NCBI GenBank assembly: GCA_037382465.1
Contig: JARRPX010000003.1
Location: 1 to 62,072 of the forward strand
Reading direction: 5' to 3'
From: Anaerolineales bacterium
GTDB lineage: Bacteria; Chloroflexota; Anaerolineae; Anaerolineales; E44-bin32
DNA: 62,072 nucleotides
Part shown: piece by piece, positions 34,277 to 43,200 of the stretch
How positions within the stretch are numbered: position 1 is the stretch's first letter
How the letters are laid out: every line of letters begins with the position of its first letter
Notes under the pieces: generated by a model
Told to the model about the DNA's origin: nothing
What the model saw: the letters and a program-made list of their open reading frames with translations, nothing else
The model's database searches: none
Position numbers and translations under genes: made by a program

Positions 34277-34783
34277 ATGGCAAATTCGGTTTTAATTGCA
34301 TACGCAAGCAAGTACGGCGCGACGAAGGAAATTGCCGAGAAGATCGGCGAAGTGCTGCGCCAATCAGGATTAACTGCTGAGGTCCAACCGGCAGACGGCA
34401 TCAAGGACGTTTCTTCCTATCAGGCCGTGGTCCTGGGAAGCGCCGTCTATGTTGGAAAATGGCGCAAGCAAGCCGTGAAATTCCTGAATGCCAACAGCAA
34501 GACGCTGGCGAACATACCTGTCTGGATATTTTCAAGCGGTCCGACGGGAGAAGGTGATCCGGTCGAGTTGTTGAATGGCTGGCGCATGCCCGAGAGCATC
34601 CAACCGGTCCTCGACCACATCCAGCCTCGAGACGTCGTTGTCTTTCACGGAAAGCTCGACGCCGATAAGTTGAACTTCATCGAACGCCGTATGATTAAAA
34701 TGGTCGAAGCGAAAATCGGAGATTTTCGGGATTGGACGTCGATCCAATCCTGGGCTGAGGGCATTGCAGACAACCTGAGCTGA
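34277..34783 (+). CDS. flavodoxin-domain protein, HemG/protoporphyrinogen oxidase-like
   Basis: A 168-residue flavodoxin-fold protein. The FMN phosphate loop is IAYASKYGATKEIAE (the T/S-x-T-G-x-T region in flavodoxins, here S-K-Y-G-A-T), then VVLGSAVYVGKWRKQAVKFL (the strand carrying the flavin-ring loop) and WIFSSGPTGEGDP near 90. The C-terminal part, VFHGKLDADKLNFIERRMIKMVEAKIGDFRDW, matches the flavodoxin-like menaquinone-dependent HemG and its homologues, which oxidise protoporphyrinogen IX; many homologues are instead general redox proteins. No heme genes lie nearby, so the substrate is uncertain. Confidence 0.85.
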   Translation: MANSVLIAYASKYGATKEIAEKIGEVLRQSGLTAEVQPADGIKDVSSYQAVVLGSAVYVGKWRKQAVKFLNANSKTLANIPVWIFSSGPTGEGDPVELLNGWRMPESIQPVLDHIQPRDVVVFHGKLDADKLNFIERRMIKMVEAKIGDFRDWTSIQSWAEGIADNLS

Positions 34784-34895
34784 CCGAGTCGACGACCGGC
34801 TACGAGCAGCAGTAAACCAGGGAGGCGCAGAGACCGCGGCGCGTATGCAAGGCGAACGCACTCGGCGCCCTGTGCCTCCTCCAGCTTATCCGCAG

Positions 34896-35636
34896 TTACA
34901 ATTCCGCCGCCAACAGACGACTGAGCGTCTCGCGCGTGTCCCGCTCGCCTTCGAGACGGGTTTCTCCGCGAATCGCACCATCTCGCAGCAGAAGCACGCG
35001 GTCGGCGTAGCTTGCGGCGCGGAAGTCGTGGGTGACCATGATCACCGTCTGGCTGTCCTCGTCGCAAAGGCCGCGCACGAGTTCGAGCACGCCGGCTCCG
35101 GTCTTTGTGTCCAGATTGCCCGTCGGCTCGTCCGCCAGCAGCAGCGCAGGTCGGTTGGCCAGCGCACGGGCGATGGCCACACGCTGGCGTTCCCCGCCCG
35201 AAAGCTGGCGCGGCAGGTGATTGGCTCGCTTGTCCAGTCCCACTCGCTCGAGCAGTTCCACAACCCGTGCTTTGCGTTTCGCCCGTGCAGCCCCCGCCAG
35301 GCGCATGGCCACATCGACGTTGCCCGCAGCGCTGAGCGTCGGCAGCAGATTGAAGGTCTGAAAGACAAACCCCAATTCCCGCAAGCGCAGATCGGCTCGC
35401 TGCCCGTCGCTCAAATCCGAGAGTGCGTTTCCGGCGATGAACACCTCGCCTTTCGAAGGTCGATCCATCGCGCCCAGCAAATGAAGCAGACTGGATTTGC
35501 CGCTTCCGGAAGGACCGACGATGGCCACGAACTCCCCCGGTTCGACGACCAGGTCTACCCCCCGCACGGCTTCGACGGAGACTCCGTTCATTTGGAAAAT
35601 CTTCCAGACGTCTTTCGTTGATACAATTGCTTCCAT
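34896..35636 (-). CDS. ABC transporter ATPase, LolD/MacB type
   Basis: A 246-residue ATPase of the lipoprotein/macrolide-type exporter family. Walker A is GPSGSGKSS, the Q-loop lies at LGFVFQTFNLLPTLSA, the signature motif is LSGGERQRVAIARAL, Walker B LLLADEPTGNLDT with catalytic Glu, and the switch His is in MVTHDFRAASYAD. It is last in a minus-strand operon behind four FtsX-like permease genes, 23 bases after the last one, and is their only ATPase here. It ends tail-to-tail with the flavodoxin gene. Exporters of this type act on lipoproteins, peptides or as mechanotransducers; no periplasmic adaptor gene is present in the window. Confidence 0.95.
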   Translation of the reverse strand: MEAIVSTKDVWKIFQMNGVSVEAVRGVDLVVEPGEFVAIVGPSGSGKSSLLHLLGAMDRPSKGEVFIAGNALSDLSDGQRADLRLRELGFVFQTFNLLPTLSAAGNVDVAMRLAGAARAKRKARVVELLERVGLDKRANHLPRQLSGGERQRVAIARALANRPALLLADEPTGNLDTKTGAGVLELVRGLCDEDSQTVIMVTHDFRAASYADRVLLLRDGAIRGETRLEGERDTRETLSRLLAAEL

Positions 35637-35659
35637 CTTTCACCTACCTGATTTGTTTT

Positions 35660-36817
35660 TTACTCGTACCGTAATGCTTCCAGGGGATCGACCTGCACCG
35701 CTTTCCAGGCAGGCAGCAGAGAAGCCCCCAGACCGGTTAAAATCGCCAGCAGGCTGATGTTCAGCCATTTGGTCAGAATCACGTCGGCCGCGCTGACGGT
35801 ACCAATTTCGACGAACACTCGTATGAATGCCCACAAAGGGCCGGCCAGCAAGGCGCCCAGAACACTGAGCAAGAGCGCTTCACTGGCGATCATGCCGAAG
35901 ACGGTCGCGCGGCTGGCGCCGATCGCACGCAGCACGCCGATGTCGCGCCGCCGCTCCATCACGGCGATGATCATCACGATCATCACGAACAAGAACGCAA
36001 CCAGTATGGCGACGCCATCGACCATGTCTGCGAGGCTGTACACCGAGGCGTACATGGCGCGCACGTTCTCTTCCACATCCGCGGGAGAAGCGGCTGCAAG
36101 CTCTGGATAGTGGCCTTCCACCTGAGTCTTGATCCGCGCCACCTCATCGACGTTCTGCGCTGCAAGGATCACAGCGGAAACGCTGCTCGGGCGGTCGAAA
36201 AGCCGCTGGGCAGTGGCCAGCTCCATCATCACCATGCCGTCGTGTACGGCAGGCGCCCGATCGAGCAGGCCGACGACGGTAAAAAACTCGCCAAGTACGT
36301 GGATCGTCTCCCCGATCTCGACACGATGCCCGGCTTCCTGCCCGTAATAGGCTGCGGCGCCCTGCCCCAGGATGACGCTTTGGGGATCCTGCAACGTACC
36401 TGCTCCTGCAGCGATCTTCAACGAGCCGAGGAAAGCGATTTCGTGTCCCGGTTCGATGCCCAACGCACGCGTCGGCGGCGGCGCGCCTGGCGCCGGCGGT
36501 TTCGTCAGGGGCACGTACAGGATGGCCGAACTCCTGGCTACGTCGACGCCCGGCATGGCCAACAGCTCTTCCGCCACGCCGACGTTTATGCTGCTGCTCG
36601 GCGAGGGGAAATCTTCCACCACCGATTCGCTCGTCATGCTGCGTTGGACGAACACCTTGCCCGCCAGCGCCTCGAGCTGATCCTGCAGATCGTTCTCGGC
36701 GCTCGACATCATCGTCGTCATCGCCAGGTAAATCTGGACCGATACGGCCACACCGAGGATCGTGAGCAGAGAACGAACCCACCGCTGCCGAATGTTCCGG
36801 ATCGATAAATGCCACAT
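35660..36817 (-). CDS. FtsX/MacB-type ABC permease (copy 1 of 4)
   Basis: A 385-residue permease with one N-terminal helix (SLLTILGVAVSVQIYLAM), a large extracytoplasmic MacB_PCD domain (about 45-250) and three C-terminal helices (VDGVAILVAFLFVMIVMIIAV, SEALLLSVLGALLAGPLWAFI, LNISLLAILTGLGASLLPAW), ending PLEALRYE, the family tail. The cytoplasmic loop ERRRDIGVLRAIGASRATVF contacts the ATPase. ATG 36817 follows GAGGAG at 7 bases; a longer frame lacks support. It lies 23 bases before the ATPase gene. Its length is identical to copies 2 and 3, indicating tandem duplication. Confidence 0.9.
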   Translation of the reverse strand: MWHLSIRNIRQRWVRSLLTILGVAVSVQIYLAMTTMMSSAENDLQDQLEALAGKVFVQRSMTSESVVEDFPSPSSSINVGVAEELLAMPGVDVARSSAILYVPLTKPPAPGAPPPTRALGIEPGHEIAFLGSLKIAAGAGTLQDPQSVILGQGAAAYYGQEAGHRVEIGETIHVLGEFFTVVGLLDRAPAVHDGMVMMELATAQRLFDRPSSVSAVILAAQNVDEVARIKTQVEGHYPELAAASPADVEENVRAMYASVYSLADMVDGVAILVAFLFVMIVMIIAVMERRRDIGVLRAIGASRATVFGMIASEALLLSVLGALLAGPLWAFIRVFVEIGTVSAADVILTKWLNISLLAILTGLGASLLPAWKAVQVDPLEALRYE

Positions 36818-36849
36818 ACCCATTCTCCTCAATAACGCTGGCTTACCGC

Positions 36850-38007
36850 CTACGAATAACGCAGGGCTTCCAACGGATCGACCCGTACCGCCCGCCAGGC
36901 GGGGATCAACGATGCCCCAACGCCCACACACAGCGCCAGCAAACCCATCTGCAGCCAGGCCGCCAAAATGACATCGGCGGGGCTGGTGAAATCGCCCACG
37001 AGGACGGCCCCGATCAATACCCAGATCGGCCAGGCCAGCAACGTTCCCGCCATGCTCAACGTCAAGGATTCGCCGGCGATCATGCGGAAAATCGTCCTGC
37101 GGTTCGCGCCGATCGCCCGCAGCACGCCGATGTCGTGCTGACGTTCCATGACGCCCACGATCATGACGATCGTGACGAAAAGGAAAACTACGACGTAAAC
37201 CGCACTGTTGATCATGCCTGTGAATCCTTCGGTCACACTCATCATTTCCATGGCGGCGTCCATGACCTCTTCCTGGCTGCCCGTTTGCAGGCGCGAATCC
37301 ATGGCCTCGATCTTCGCCCGGATCGAGTCGACGTCCGCGACGCTTTCCATCGTCAGAATGACGGCCGACACGCTCTCCGGCCGTTCGAAGAGAGCCTGGG
37401 CGCTGTCCAGATCCATCAATACCATCCCGTCGAACAAACCCGGCGCCGCAGCGAGCACACCTGCGACGCTGAAACGCTGATTCAACAACTCGATCGTATC
37501 CCCGGGCTGTGCCGGTACATCATCTTTTGGACTGAGCTGTTCCGCGGCGCCCTGTCCGAGGATGACGCTTCGCGGGCCCTGCAATTTCCCCTGGCCGGCT
37601 GAAATCTCGAGATCACTCAGGAAGGCCGTTTCGTGGCCCGCTTCCGTTCCGACGGCAGACAAGGCCGGCGGCAATCCGGATATCGGAGGGCTGGCCAACG
37701 GCAAGTAGAGGATCGCCGAACTGGCCTCCCAATCGATGCCATCGAGATTCAGGAGTTCCTGCGCCAAATCATTCGAAATGCTGCTGCCCGCCGAAGGGAA
37801 TTCTTCCATCTCCGATCCCTCGGTCGTCGGCCGTTGTACGAAGATCCTGCCGGCGAGGGCGCTCAGTTGATTCTGGAGATCGGCTTCGTATCCGGATATC
37901 ACACCCGTCACCGTCAAGTTGACCTGGACTGCAACGGCGATCCCGAGTACGGTAAGCAGCGAGCGCAGCCGCCGCTGCCATAGATTCCGCATTACCAATT
38001 GCCACAT
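36850..38007 (-). CDS. FtsX/MacB-type ABC permease (copy 2 of 4)
   Basis: A 385-residue paralogue of its neighbours: MWQLVMRNLWQRRLRSLLT at the N-terminus, PCD ectodomain containing the block EEFPSAGSSISND that matches DFPSPSSSINVG and EEFPSPSSSIEED in copies 1 and 3, then MERQHDIGVLRAIGANRRTIF and the tail VDPLEALRYS. Topology is one N-terminal and three C-terminal helices. It begins 33 bases after copy 3 and ends 32 bases before copy 1. Its ectodomain is the least similar within the shared core, as expected if each copy binds a different partner. Confidence 0.9.
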   Translation of the reverse strand: MWQLVMRNLWQRRLRSLLTVLGIAVAVQVNLTVTGVISGYEADLQNQLSALAGRIFVQRPTTEGSEMEEFPSAGSSISNDLAQELLNLDGIDWEASSAILYLPLASPPISGLPPALSAVGTEAGHETAFLSDLEISAGQGKLQGPRSVILGQGAAEQLSPKDDVPAQPGDTIELLNQRFSVAGVLAAAPGLFDGMVLMDLDSAQALFERPESVSAVILTMESVADVDSIRAKIEAMDSRLQTGSQEEVMDAAMEMMSVTEGFTGMINSAVYVVVFLFVTIVMIVGVMERQHDIGVLRAIGANRRTIFRMIAGESLTLSMAGTLLAWPIWVLIGAVLVGDFTSPADVILAAWLQMGLLALCVGVGASLIPAWRAVRVDPLEALRYS

Positions 38008-38040
38008 GTTCGTTCTCCTACACCAAATTCCAGCGACCGC

Positions 38041-39198
38041 TCATTCGTACCGCAGCGCTTCCAGAGGATCGATGCGCACTGCCCGCCAGGCCGGGATTAA
38101 TGATGCCCCAATTCCGACGATGATCACCAACAACCCCATTTCCAACCACCCGGAGAAAATGACTTCGGGCGAACTGGAAAATTCACCGATGAAATAGCTC
38201 CCGATGACGGCCCAGAGCGGCCAGGCGAGGATGGCGCCGCCCAAACTGAGAATGAGCGACTCACTCGCTATCAATCTGAAAATCGTCAGCCTGCGAGCTC
38301 CGATCGCCCGCAGCACCCCGATGTCCCGGCGGCGCTCCATCACGGCCACGAACATCACGATCGTGACGAACATAAACACAACGGCCACGGTGGAGCCGTT
38401 TATCATGTTGAAGAAACCCATGACCGACTCGAGCCGCTCACGGAATTCGGCCACAATTTCCGTTTGGCTGGAAGATTTCAAATCCGGGTAGTTGATTCCG
38501 ACCGTTGATTGAATTCGGGCCAGGCTATCGAGCGTCTCTGCAGAGAGAATGACGGCGGATACGTTGCCACGATGGTTGAAAATTTCCTGGGCCGTATTCA
38601 AATCCATCATGACCATGCCGCGGTACAGATTGGGTGATTTCCCCAAAACGCCGACCACCTCGAGTTCCTTTCCAAGAACCTCGATCGAGTCGCCCGAGCC
38701 AATCGGCGGTTGACCTTCGGCGCTGTAGCGTTCTGCCGCCGCATTTCCGAGGATTACTGCGTTGGGTGTGGTCAAGACGCCTACCCCTTGTTCCACCTCG
38801 ATCCCACCCAGAAATGCATCCTCGTGACCCGCTTCAATGCCCAAGGCGAGTTTGGACGGCGGCAAACCGGGTGCCGGTGACGTGGTCAACGGCACGTAGA
38901 GAATCGCCGAACTCGCTTCCCGATCCACGCCATCCATTTTCAGCAACTCGTTGGCAACGTCTTCCTCGATGCTGCTGCTGGGCGAGGGGAACTCTTCACT
39001 CTCGGCCTCTTCGGACGTCGGACGCTGCACGTAGACCTTTCCGGCCATGGCAGTGAGCTGGTTTTCAAGATCGAGTTCAAAACTGACCTTGATGCTGGAC
39101 ATGGTTAGAAAAAGCTGGACTGCGACAGCCACACCGAGCATCGTCAGCAACGAGCGCAGCCGCCGTTCCAATAGGTTGCGAAATGCTACGTTCCACAT
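38041..39198 (-). CDS. FtsX/MacB-type ABC permease (copy 3 of 4)
   Basis: A 385-residue permease beginning MWNVAFRNLLERRLRSLLT. The PCD ectodomain has VYVQRPTSEEAESEEFPSPSSSI and GIEAGHEDAFLGGIEV, strongly parallel to copies 1, 2 and 4. The three C-terminal helices and the loop ERRRDIGVLRAIGARRLTIF are intact, and the protein ends PLEALRYE. It starts 29 bases after copy 4. Length identical to copies 1 and 2. No sign of pseudogenisation. Confidence 0.9.
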   Translation of the reverse strand: MWNVAFRNLLERRLRSLLTMLGVAVAVQLFLTMSSIKVSFELDLENQLTAMAGKVYVQRPTSEEAESEEFPSPSSSIEEDVANELLKMDGVDREASSAILYVPLTTSPAPGLPPSKLALGIEAGHEDAFLGGIEVEQGVGVLTTPNAVILGNAAAERYSAEGQPPIGSGDSIEVLGKELEVVGVLGKSPNLYRGMVMMDLNTAQEIFNHRGNVSAVILSAETLDSLARIQSTVGINYPDLKSSSQTEIVAEFRERLESVMGFFNMINGSTVAVVFMFVTIVMFVAVMERRRDIGVLRAIGARRLTIFRLIASESLILSLGGAILAWPLWAVIGSYFIGEFSSSPEVIFSGWLEMGLLVIIVGIGASLIPAWRAVRIDPLEALRYE

Positions 39199-39227
39199 AA
39201 TGTTCGTTCTCCCTTGTTTCCTATCCC

Positions 39228-40433
39228 TTACTCATATCTCAGCGCATCCAGCGGGTCGACGCGCAGCGCCTGCCAGGCGGGCAGTAATGAAGCCAGTACG
39301 CCGACCGGAATCGCAATCGCGACGATTGGCAGCCACGCCAGGATGACCGTGATGTCGACCGGCATGCGCCAGAGGAGCCCGGTATAGGCGATCGACATCG
39401 GCAGCGCCGTGAGTGCGCCCAGGAGACAGATCGACATCGATTCGGTCAGCACCATGGCGAAGATCTTCCAGCGCTGCGCCCCGATGGCGCGCAGCACGCC
39501 GATCTCCCGCCGCCGTTCCATCACGGCCACGACCATGACGATGGTGACGACGACCACGACGACGGCGACGACCGTGTTGTTGATCATGCCGAAGAACGTA
39601 TTTTGCACGTCCACCCATTGGCGGGCCTTGGAAAGCAGTTGTGCTTCACTCGAAGCGCGCAGGTCCCCGAACTGCGTTTCGACGTCACCGGCCAGTCGAT
39701 CCACCGCGTCGATCGATTCGGCCGCCAGCACAACCGCCGATACGGCAGCCGGTCGGTTGAACAAATCCTGCGACGTGGCCAAATCCACCATCACGATGCC
39801 GTCCACGAACTGCGTCGCAGGCTCCAAAACGCCGGCTACGTTGAATTTCCGGCCCTGCACCTCGATTTCGTCACCCGGGTTAACGGCTTCTCTCTCACTC
39901 TCGATGCCGTAGAGCATGTCTTCCATTCCGATGAAGGCCGTGCTACCGCCGCTTCTTCCAAAGTAGGCTGCGGCTCCGTTTCCGAGAATCACGCTGTTTT
40001 CGGAGTCCAGAGTCGCGCTTCCCATTTCTACCTCTACCGACCCCAGGAGTGCGGATTCGTGCCCGGATTCGATCCCGACCGCCAAAACGCTGGGCGGATT
40101 GTTGGGTATCGTGCTGGGAACGAGCGGGACGAACACGAGCGCAGAACTGCGGGTCCGATCCACACCATCGAGCGCCAGCACTTCAGACGCCGTGCTCGCT
40201 TCGATGCTGCTGGCGGCGTTGGGAAAGCCCTGCCAGCCCTCACTGTTGGGCATCGTTTGTTCGACGTACACTTTGCCGGCAAAGGCTTGATACTGACGCA
40301 GCATGTCCAGTTCGAACGTCGCCATCAAGTTATTCAAGGTCAGATACAGCTGCAGCGCCACCGACACGCCGAGAATCGTCAGAATCGTGCGCAGTTTCCG
40401 CTGGCGAAGATTGTGAAAAGCGACATCCAACAT
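39228..40433 (-). CDS. FtsX/MacB-type ABC permease (copy 4 of 4, longer ectodomain)
   Basis: A 401-residue member of the tandem family and the first permease of the operon, 12 bases after the padR-like regulator. It begins MLDVAFHNLRQRKLRTILT and carries an ectodomain with a 16-residue insertion (around STAFIGMEDMLYGIESE) absent from the other three. Conserved blocks are FPNAASSIEAST (parallel to FPSPSSSI), GIESGHESALLGSVEVEMG, and MERRREIGVLRAIGAQRWKIF. The tail is VDPLDALRYE. It is the most diverged copy. Confidence 0.9.
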   Translation of the reverse strand: MLDVAFHNLRQRKLRTILTILGVSVALQLYLTLNNLMATFELDMLRQYQAFAGKVYVEQTMPNSEGWQGFPNAASSIEASTASEVLALDGVDRTRSSALVFVPLVPSTIPNNPPSVLAVGIESGHESALLGSVEVEMGSATLDSENSVILGNGAAAYFGRSGGSTAFIGMEDMLYGIESEREAVNPGDEIEVQGRKFNVAGVLEPATQFVDGIVMVDLATSQDLFNRPAAVSAVVLAAESIDAVDRLAGDVETQFGDLRASSEAQLLSKARQWVDVQNTFFGMINNTVVAVVVVVVTIVMVVAVMERRREIGVLRAIGAQRWKIFAMVLTESMSICLLGALTALPMSIAYTGLLWRMPVDITVILAWLPIVAIAIPVGVLASLLPAWQALRVDPLDALRYE

Positions 40434-40445
40434 CTTGTTTTCCTC

Positions 40446-40967
40446 CTACGGCCGGCTTTCCAATTGTTCCAGGCGTTCGTCACACAAATCCAGCCAGCGT
40501 AAATCCGCCTGCAGGTGCAGGATCGCGCCTTCGATGAGCAGCGAGACAAAGGGATCTTCCGGCGCCTCTGCAGCGAGGCGGGTAAGATCTCTTACCCGCT
40601 GCAAGTATGCCTTCCGTTGGCGGGCGATCATTTCCAGCGCGTCGCCGTAGCCGGCCAGGTGCCGCACGACCAGTTTGATAAAGAACTCATCCCGCAGCCG
40701 GTGGGTCTTTTCCACCGGATGGTCGAACCAGTTTTCGAGCTCTTTTCGGCCCTGCTCCGTCAACTCGTAGGTCTTCTTACCGCGTCGATCATCCTGTTCG
40801 ACGACGGCACTGACCAGGCCATCGCGCTCCAGGCGTTGCAGCGTGGCGTAAATCTGACCGAAGTTGATGTCCCAGCTTCCTCCGAGCGCCTGCTCCAGAG
40901 CGTTTTTCAGCTCGTAGCCGTGCCGTACGTCGCGTGCCAGGAGGCCGAGAAGAGCGTGACGCAGCAT
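40446..40967 (-). CDS. PadR family transcriptional regulator
   Basis: A 173-residue repressor-type protein. The N-terminal winged helix (about 1-80) shows MLRHALLGLLARDVRHGYELKNAL, then the recognition region SWDINFGQIYATLQRLERDGL and the wing DRRGKKTYELTEQGRKEL. The C-terminal half (about 90-173) is a helical dimerisation domain, as in PadR subfamily 1 with the long C-terminal domain. It heads the operon that includes four permeases and an ATPase; regulators of this class usually control efflux of a small molecule that they bind. The dyad at 40995-41015 over its own -10 box implies autoregulation. Confidence 0.92.
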   Translation of the reverse strand: MLRHALLGLLARDVRHGYELKNALEQALGGSWDINFGQIYATLQRLERDGLVSAVVEQDDRRGKKTYELTEQGRKELENWFDHPVEKTHRLRDEFFIKLVVRHLAGYGDALEMIARQRKAYLQRVRDLTRLAAEAPEDPFVSLLIEGAILHLQADLRWLDLCDERLEQLESRP

Positions 40968-40994
40968 CCGGTGTTCCTTTGTTTATGTGCGCAG

Positions 40995-41039
40995 TATATA
41001 TACTCGGTATATATTACAGAAAACAATGGGCTTTGTCAA
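40995..41039 (-). promoter_or_regulatory. promoter and operator-like dyad of the PadR-ABC operon
   Basis: On the minus strand TTGACA (41039-41034) and TAATAT (41016-41011) are separated by exactly 17 bases, a near-consensus sigma-70 promoter. A dyad with arms TATATATAC (40995-41003) and GTATATATT (41007-41015) around TCG overlaps the -10 box and the likely start of transcription; eight of nine positions pair. This is a classic repressor site, probably for the PadR protein encoded first in the operon. Confidence 0.65.
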
Positions 41040-41106
41040 GGAGGAACGAGGAACTCGATTCTCTACCGAATGCGGGGAAAAATCCCGACCGATTGCTTCG
41101 AAGCTA

Positions 41107-41718
41107 TCACGCACCGAGTGCCGGGTCCATCGGGCGGATCGGGCCGTGTCCGGGATAAACGCGCCTGGCGCCGCGCTCCCACAGCAAGCGCCAGCTTGCA
41201 GCGACGACGACGGGATCTTCCAGGCCGACGTGATCCGGCTGCGTGAGATCGCCCGTGAAGACCGAACCATCGTCGAGCAGCAAGGAGACGCTGTCTTCGG
41301 AGTGACCCGGCGTGTGCAGGATGTCCCCGGGGATGCCGATGCTCTCCAGCAGCGCCCTGCTCCCGGCGCATGAAATCGTGGTGTTGCCCTCCAGCGTAAT
41401 CTCCGTGTAATTGTCCGCGGGCTTGATCCAGGTTTTCATCTGCGGGATCGCCTCGACTTGGACGTCCATAACCAGCAGCGGGACGCCGGCCAGCTTGAAG
41501 TCCTGCGCCAGGCCGGCGTGATCGATGTGGAAATGCGTGGCCAGGGTGTAGCGGATCTCTTCCAGCGGCACGTCCATGCGTTTCAGAGCAGCGCGCATGG
41601 TACTCATGCTGCCCGGCCAGCCGACGTCCACCAGCAAGCGTGACCTGCCCGCACTGACGACCCAGTAATTCGTCGAACGGTAGCCCACGTTTATGATCGT
41701 GATCGATTCGGCCAGCAT
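41107..41718 (-). CDS. metallo-beta-lactamase-fold hydrolase
   Basis: A 203-residue MBL-fold enzyme. Metal ligands: HFHIDHAG (H-x-H-x-D-H) near residue 65, HTPGHSEDSVS near 138, TGDLTQPDHVG and PGHGPI at the end. Such enzymes hydrolyse thioesters (glyoxalase II type), lactones or phosphodiesters; the sequence does not discriminate. TGAGGAAAG lies before ATG 41718, which is five codons inside the open frame. It is transcribed in the same direction as the PadR operon, ending about 70 bases upstream of that promoter, and appears to be independent. Confidence 0.88.
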   Translation of the reverse strand: MLAESITIINVGYRSTNYWVVSAGRSRLLVDVGWPGSMSTMRAALKRMDVPLEEIRYTLATHFHIDHAGLAQDFKLAGVPLLVMDVQVEAIPQMKTWIKPADNYTEITLEGNTTISCAGSRALLESIGIPGDILHTPGHSEDSVSLLLDDGSVFTGDLTQPDHVGLEDPVVVAASWRLLWERGARRVYPGHGPIRPMDPALGA

Positions 41719-41878
41719 ATCTTTCCTCAAACACCACGAGATTCCCGGACGTCGTCGGCGTCGATCGTAGGGATGGTCTGCGAACCGCTCCTACATGCTT
41801 TCTTCTCGGAAGGAGAGGAAAAAAATCGAACATCAAGTCTGGCGATTGACTTGATTGCTCCAGCGGGATCTATCTACT

Positions 41879-42325
41879 TTATCGCTCGTCGGCGGGAATT
41901 TCCAATTCCAGCGAATACTCCCGATACCCCATAGCGGTATAGAATGCCCGCGCGGCCTGGTTGTCGACGAGCACACCCACAGTCAGCCGCTTGTCCACGG
42001 GCCAGATTTCTTGGCGCAGGATGCGCATCGCTTCCCGGCCAATTCCCTGGCGGCGGTGGGCGCGGTCGACGAATATCTGGCGTAGATGGATGGTGTCCGG
42101 ATGATCGCGATGCTGCGTGTACAAGGCGTAGGCTACGACTGCGCCATCGATCTCGAAAAGCGCAGCTTCATACCCACCACGCAGGAACTCCCGCATGCGC
42201 TCCTCGAACCAGGCGTCGGATTTGGAACGGTTGCGGTGGCCTTCGTCCTCGACGAGCTGCCGGTTCATGGCGCTCAACTGCTGCACATCCGCAAGCGTGG
42301 CAATTCGGTAGCGCATGATTCCCAT
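41879..42325 (-). CDS. GNAT N-acetyltransferase
   Basis: A 148-residue acetyltransferase. It opens IMRYRIATLADVQQL, has the acetyl-CoA loop HRRQGIGREAMRIL (the R/Q-x-x-G-x-G motif) near residue 90, and ends with the CoA-side helix NQAARAFYTAMGYREY. An internal WFEERMREFLRGGYEAALFEIDGAVVAYALY gives the acceptor strand. An ATG 9 bases further in (MRYRIAT) is an alternative start; either leaves the fold intact. Substrate unknown. Confidence 0.88.
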   Translation of the reverse strand: MGIMRYRIATLADVQQLSAMNRQLVEDEGHRNRSKSDAWFEERMREFLRGGYEAALFEIDGAVVAYALYTQHRDHPDTIHLRQIFVDRAHRRQGIGREAMRILRQEIWPVDKRLTVGVLVDNQAARAFYTAMGYREYSLELEIPADER

Positions 42326-42510
42326 CCCGATGCTGCGGCGACGCCGCGCAGAGAATAATCTAAGGGCTGGTAAGAAGGGTTGTCTGAAGGAACCACTTTC
42401 GACACGCCTGATGTTAACGCACCAGGGCGCGATAAAGCATTTACGGCTCCCGCCGTACGATCCCGAAACGATCGTTCTGCGCCGCTGATGCGTTTACAGA
42501 CCGCGGCGGA

Positions 42511-43170
42511 CTATCCTTCAGAATCGCCTTCGCCCGGTGCAGCCTTCGCACCGATGAATTGGCGGCCAAGTACCACCGCACCAACGATGATCAGCACCAC
42601 CGGCACGATGAACTGGGCCGTATCGGACGCAAGCAGAAACGCCATGGCCATGAGCGCCATGATCCCGCCGGGAATGAGTGCCCACCAGTTTTTGGGATTG
42701 CGCAGATAAACGACGAAGAAAGGCAGCCCGATTGCGAGAAAGACGTAGGCGGGGACGATTTCGTCCTCGAGGATACCGGTCTCGATCAACGGAACCATGA
42801 CACCGATGGCAACGAGCGCATACGATGGGACGAGCCACCACCATTCTGTCCGATTACGCAGATAGACGTACAGAAAGGGGATGGCGATCGAACCCAGCAC
42901 GAAGGTCGCCACGAACGAATCCGTCAGCACTTCGAGCGTGAGCAGTGCAATCAACAAGGCAATCGCCAGGAAAACGTAGGAGACGATGAGCATCCATTTT
43001 TGTTTTCGATCCACTGCGTAGGCGGCGTAAACCCCCAGGCCGGCGACCGCCAGGACCGCCACCCAAATCCACGCGCCGATATCGGTGAACGTTTGAATCA
43101 ACAACATCCCGCCGACGAGCACCAACAATCCACCCCAAACGATTGCTTGTCGATCCATTTCTCGTTTCAT
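42511..43170 (-). CDS. multi-pass membrane protein of unknown function
   Basis: A 219-residue protein with seven or eight hydrophobic segments arranged as three roughly similar pairs (AIVWGGLLVLVGGMLLIQT, WIWVAVLAVAGLGVYAAYA, WMLIVSYVFLAIALLIALLT, FVLGSIAIPFLYVYLRN, YALVAIGVMVPLIE, FLAIGLPFFVVYLRN, IPGGIMALMAMAFLLA, IVPVVLIIVGAVVLG). The repeated 'YLRNRTEWWW/YLRNPKNWWA' hints at an internal duplication. Such proteins accompany PadR regulators in many Firmicutes-like genomes, and the dyad over its promoter resembles that of the PadR operon. AGGAGG lies upstream of ATG 43170. Confidence 0.75.
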   Translation of the reverse strand: MKREMDRQAIVWGGLLVLVGGMLLIQTFTDIGAWIWVAVLAVAGLGVYAAYAVDRKQKWMLIVSYVFLAIALLIALLTLEVLTDSFVATFVLGSIAIPFLYVYLRNRTEWWWLVPSYALVAIGVMVPLIETGILEDEIVPAYVFLAIGLPFFVVYLRNPKNWWALIPGGIMALMAMAFLLASDTAQFIVPVVLIIVGAVVLGRQFIGAKAAPGEGDSEG

Positions 43171-43200
43171 CGGTCTTCCTCCTCCTGAGCCTGTTCAACG

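Noticed and set aside
34821-34879. Imperfect inverted repeat GGAGGCGCAG / CTGTGCCTCC
   Set aside because: One mismatch and a 39-base loop; too weak to call as terminator between the convergent flavodoxin and ATPase genes.
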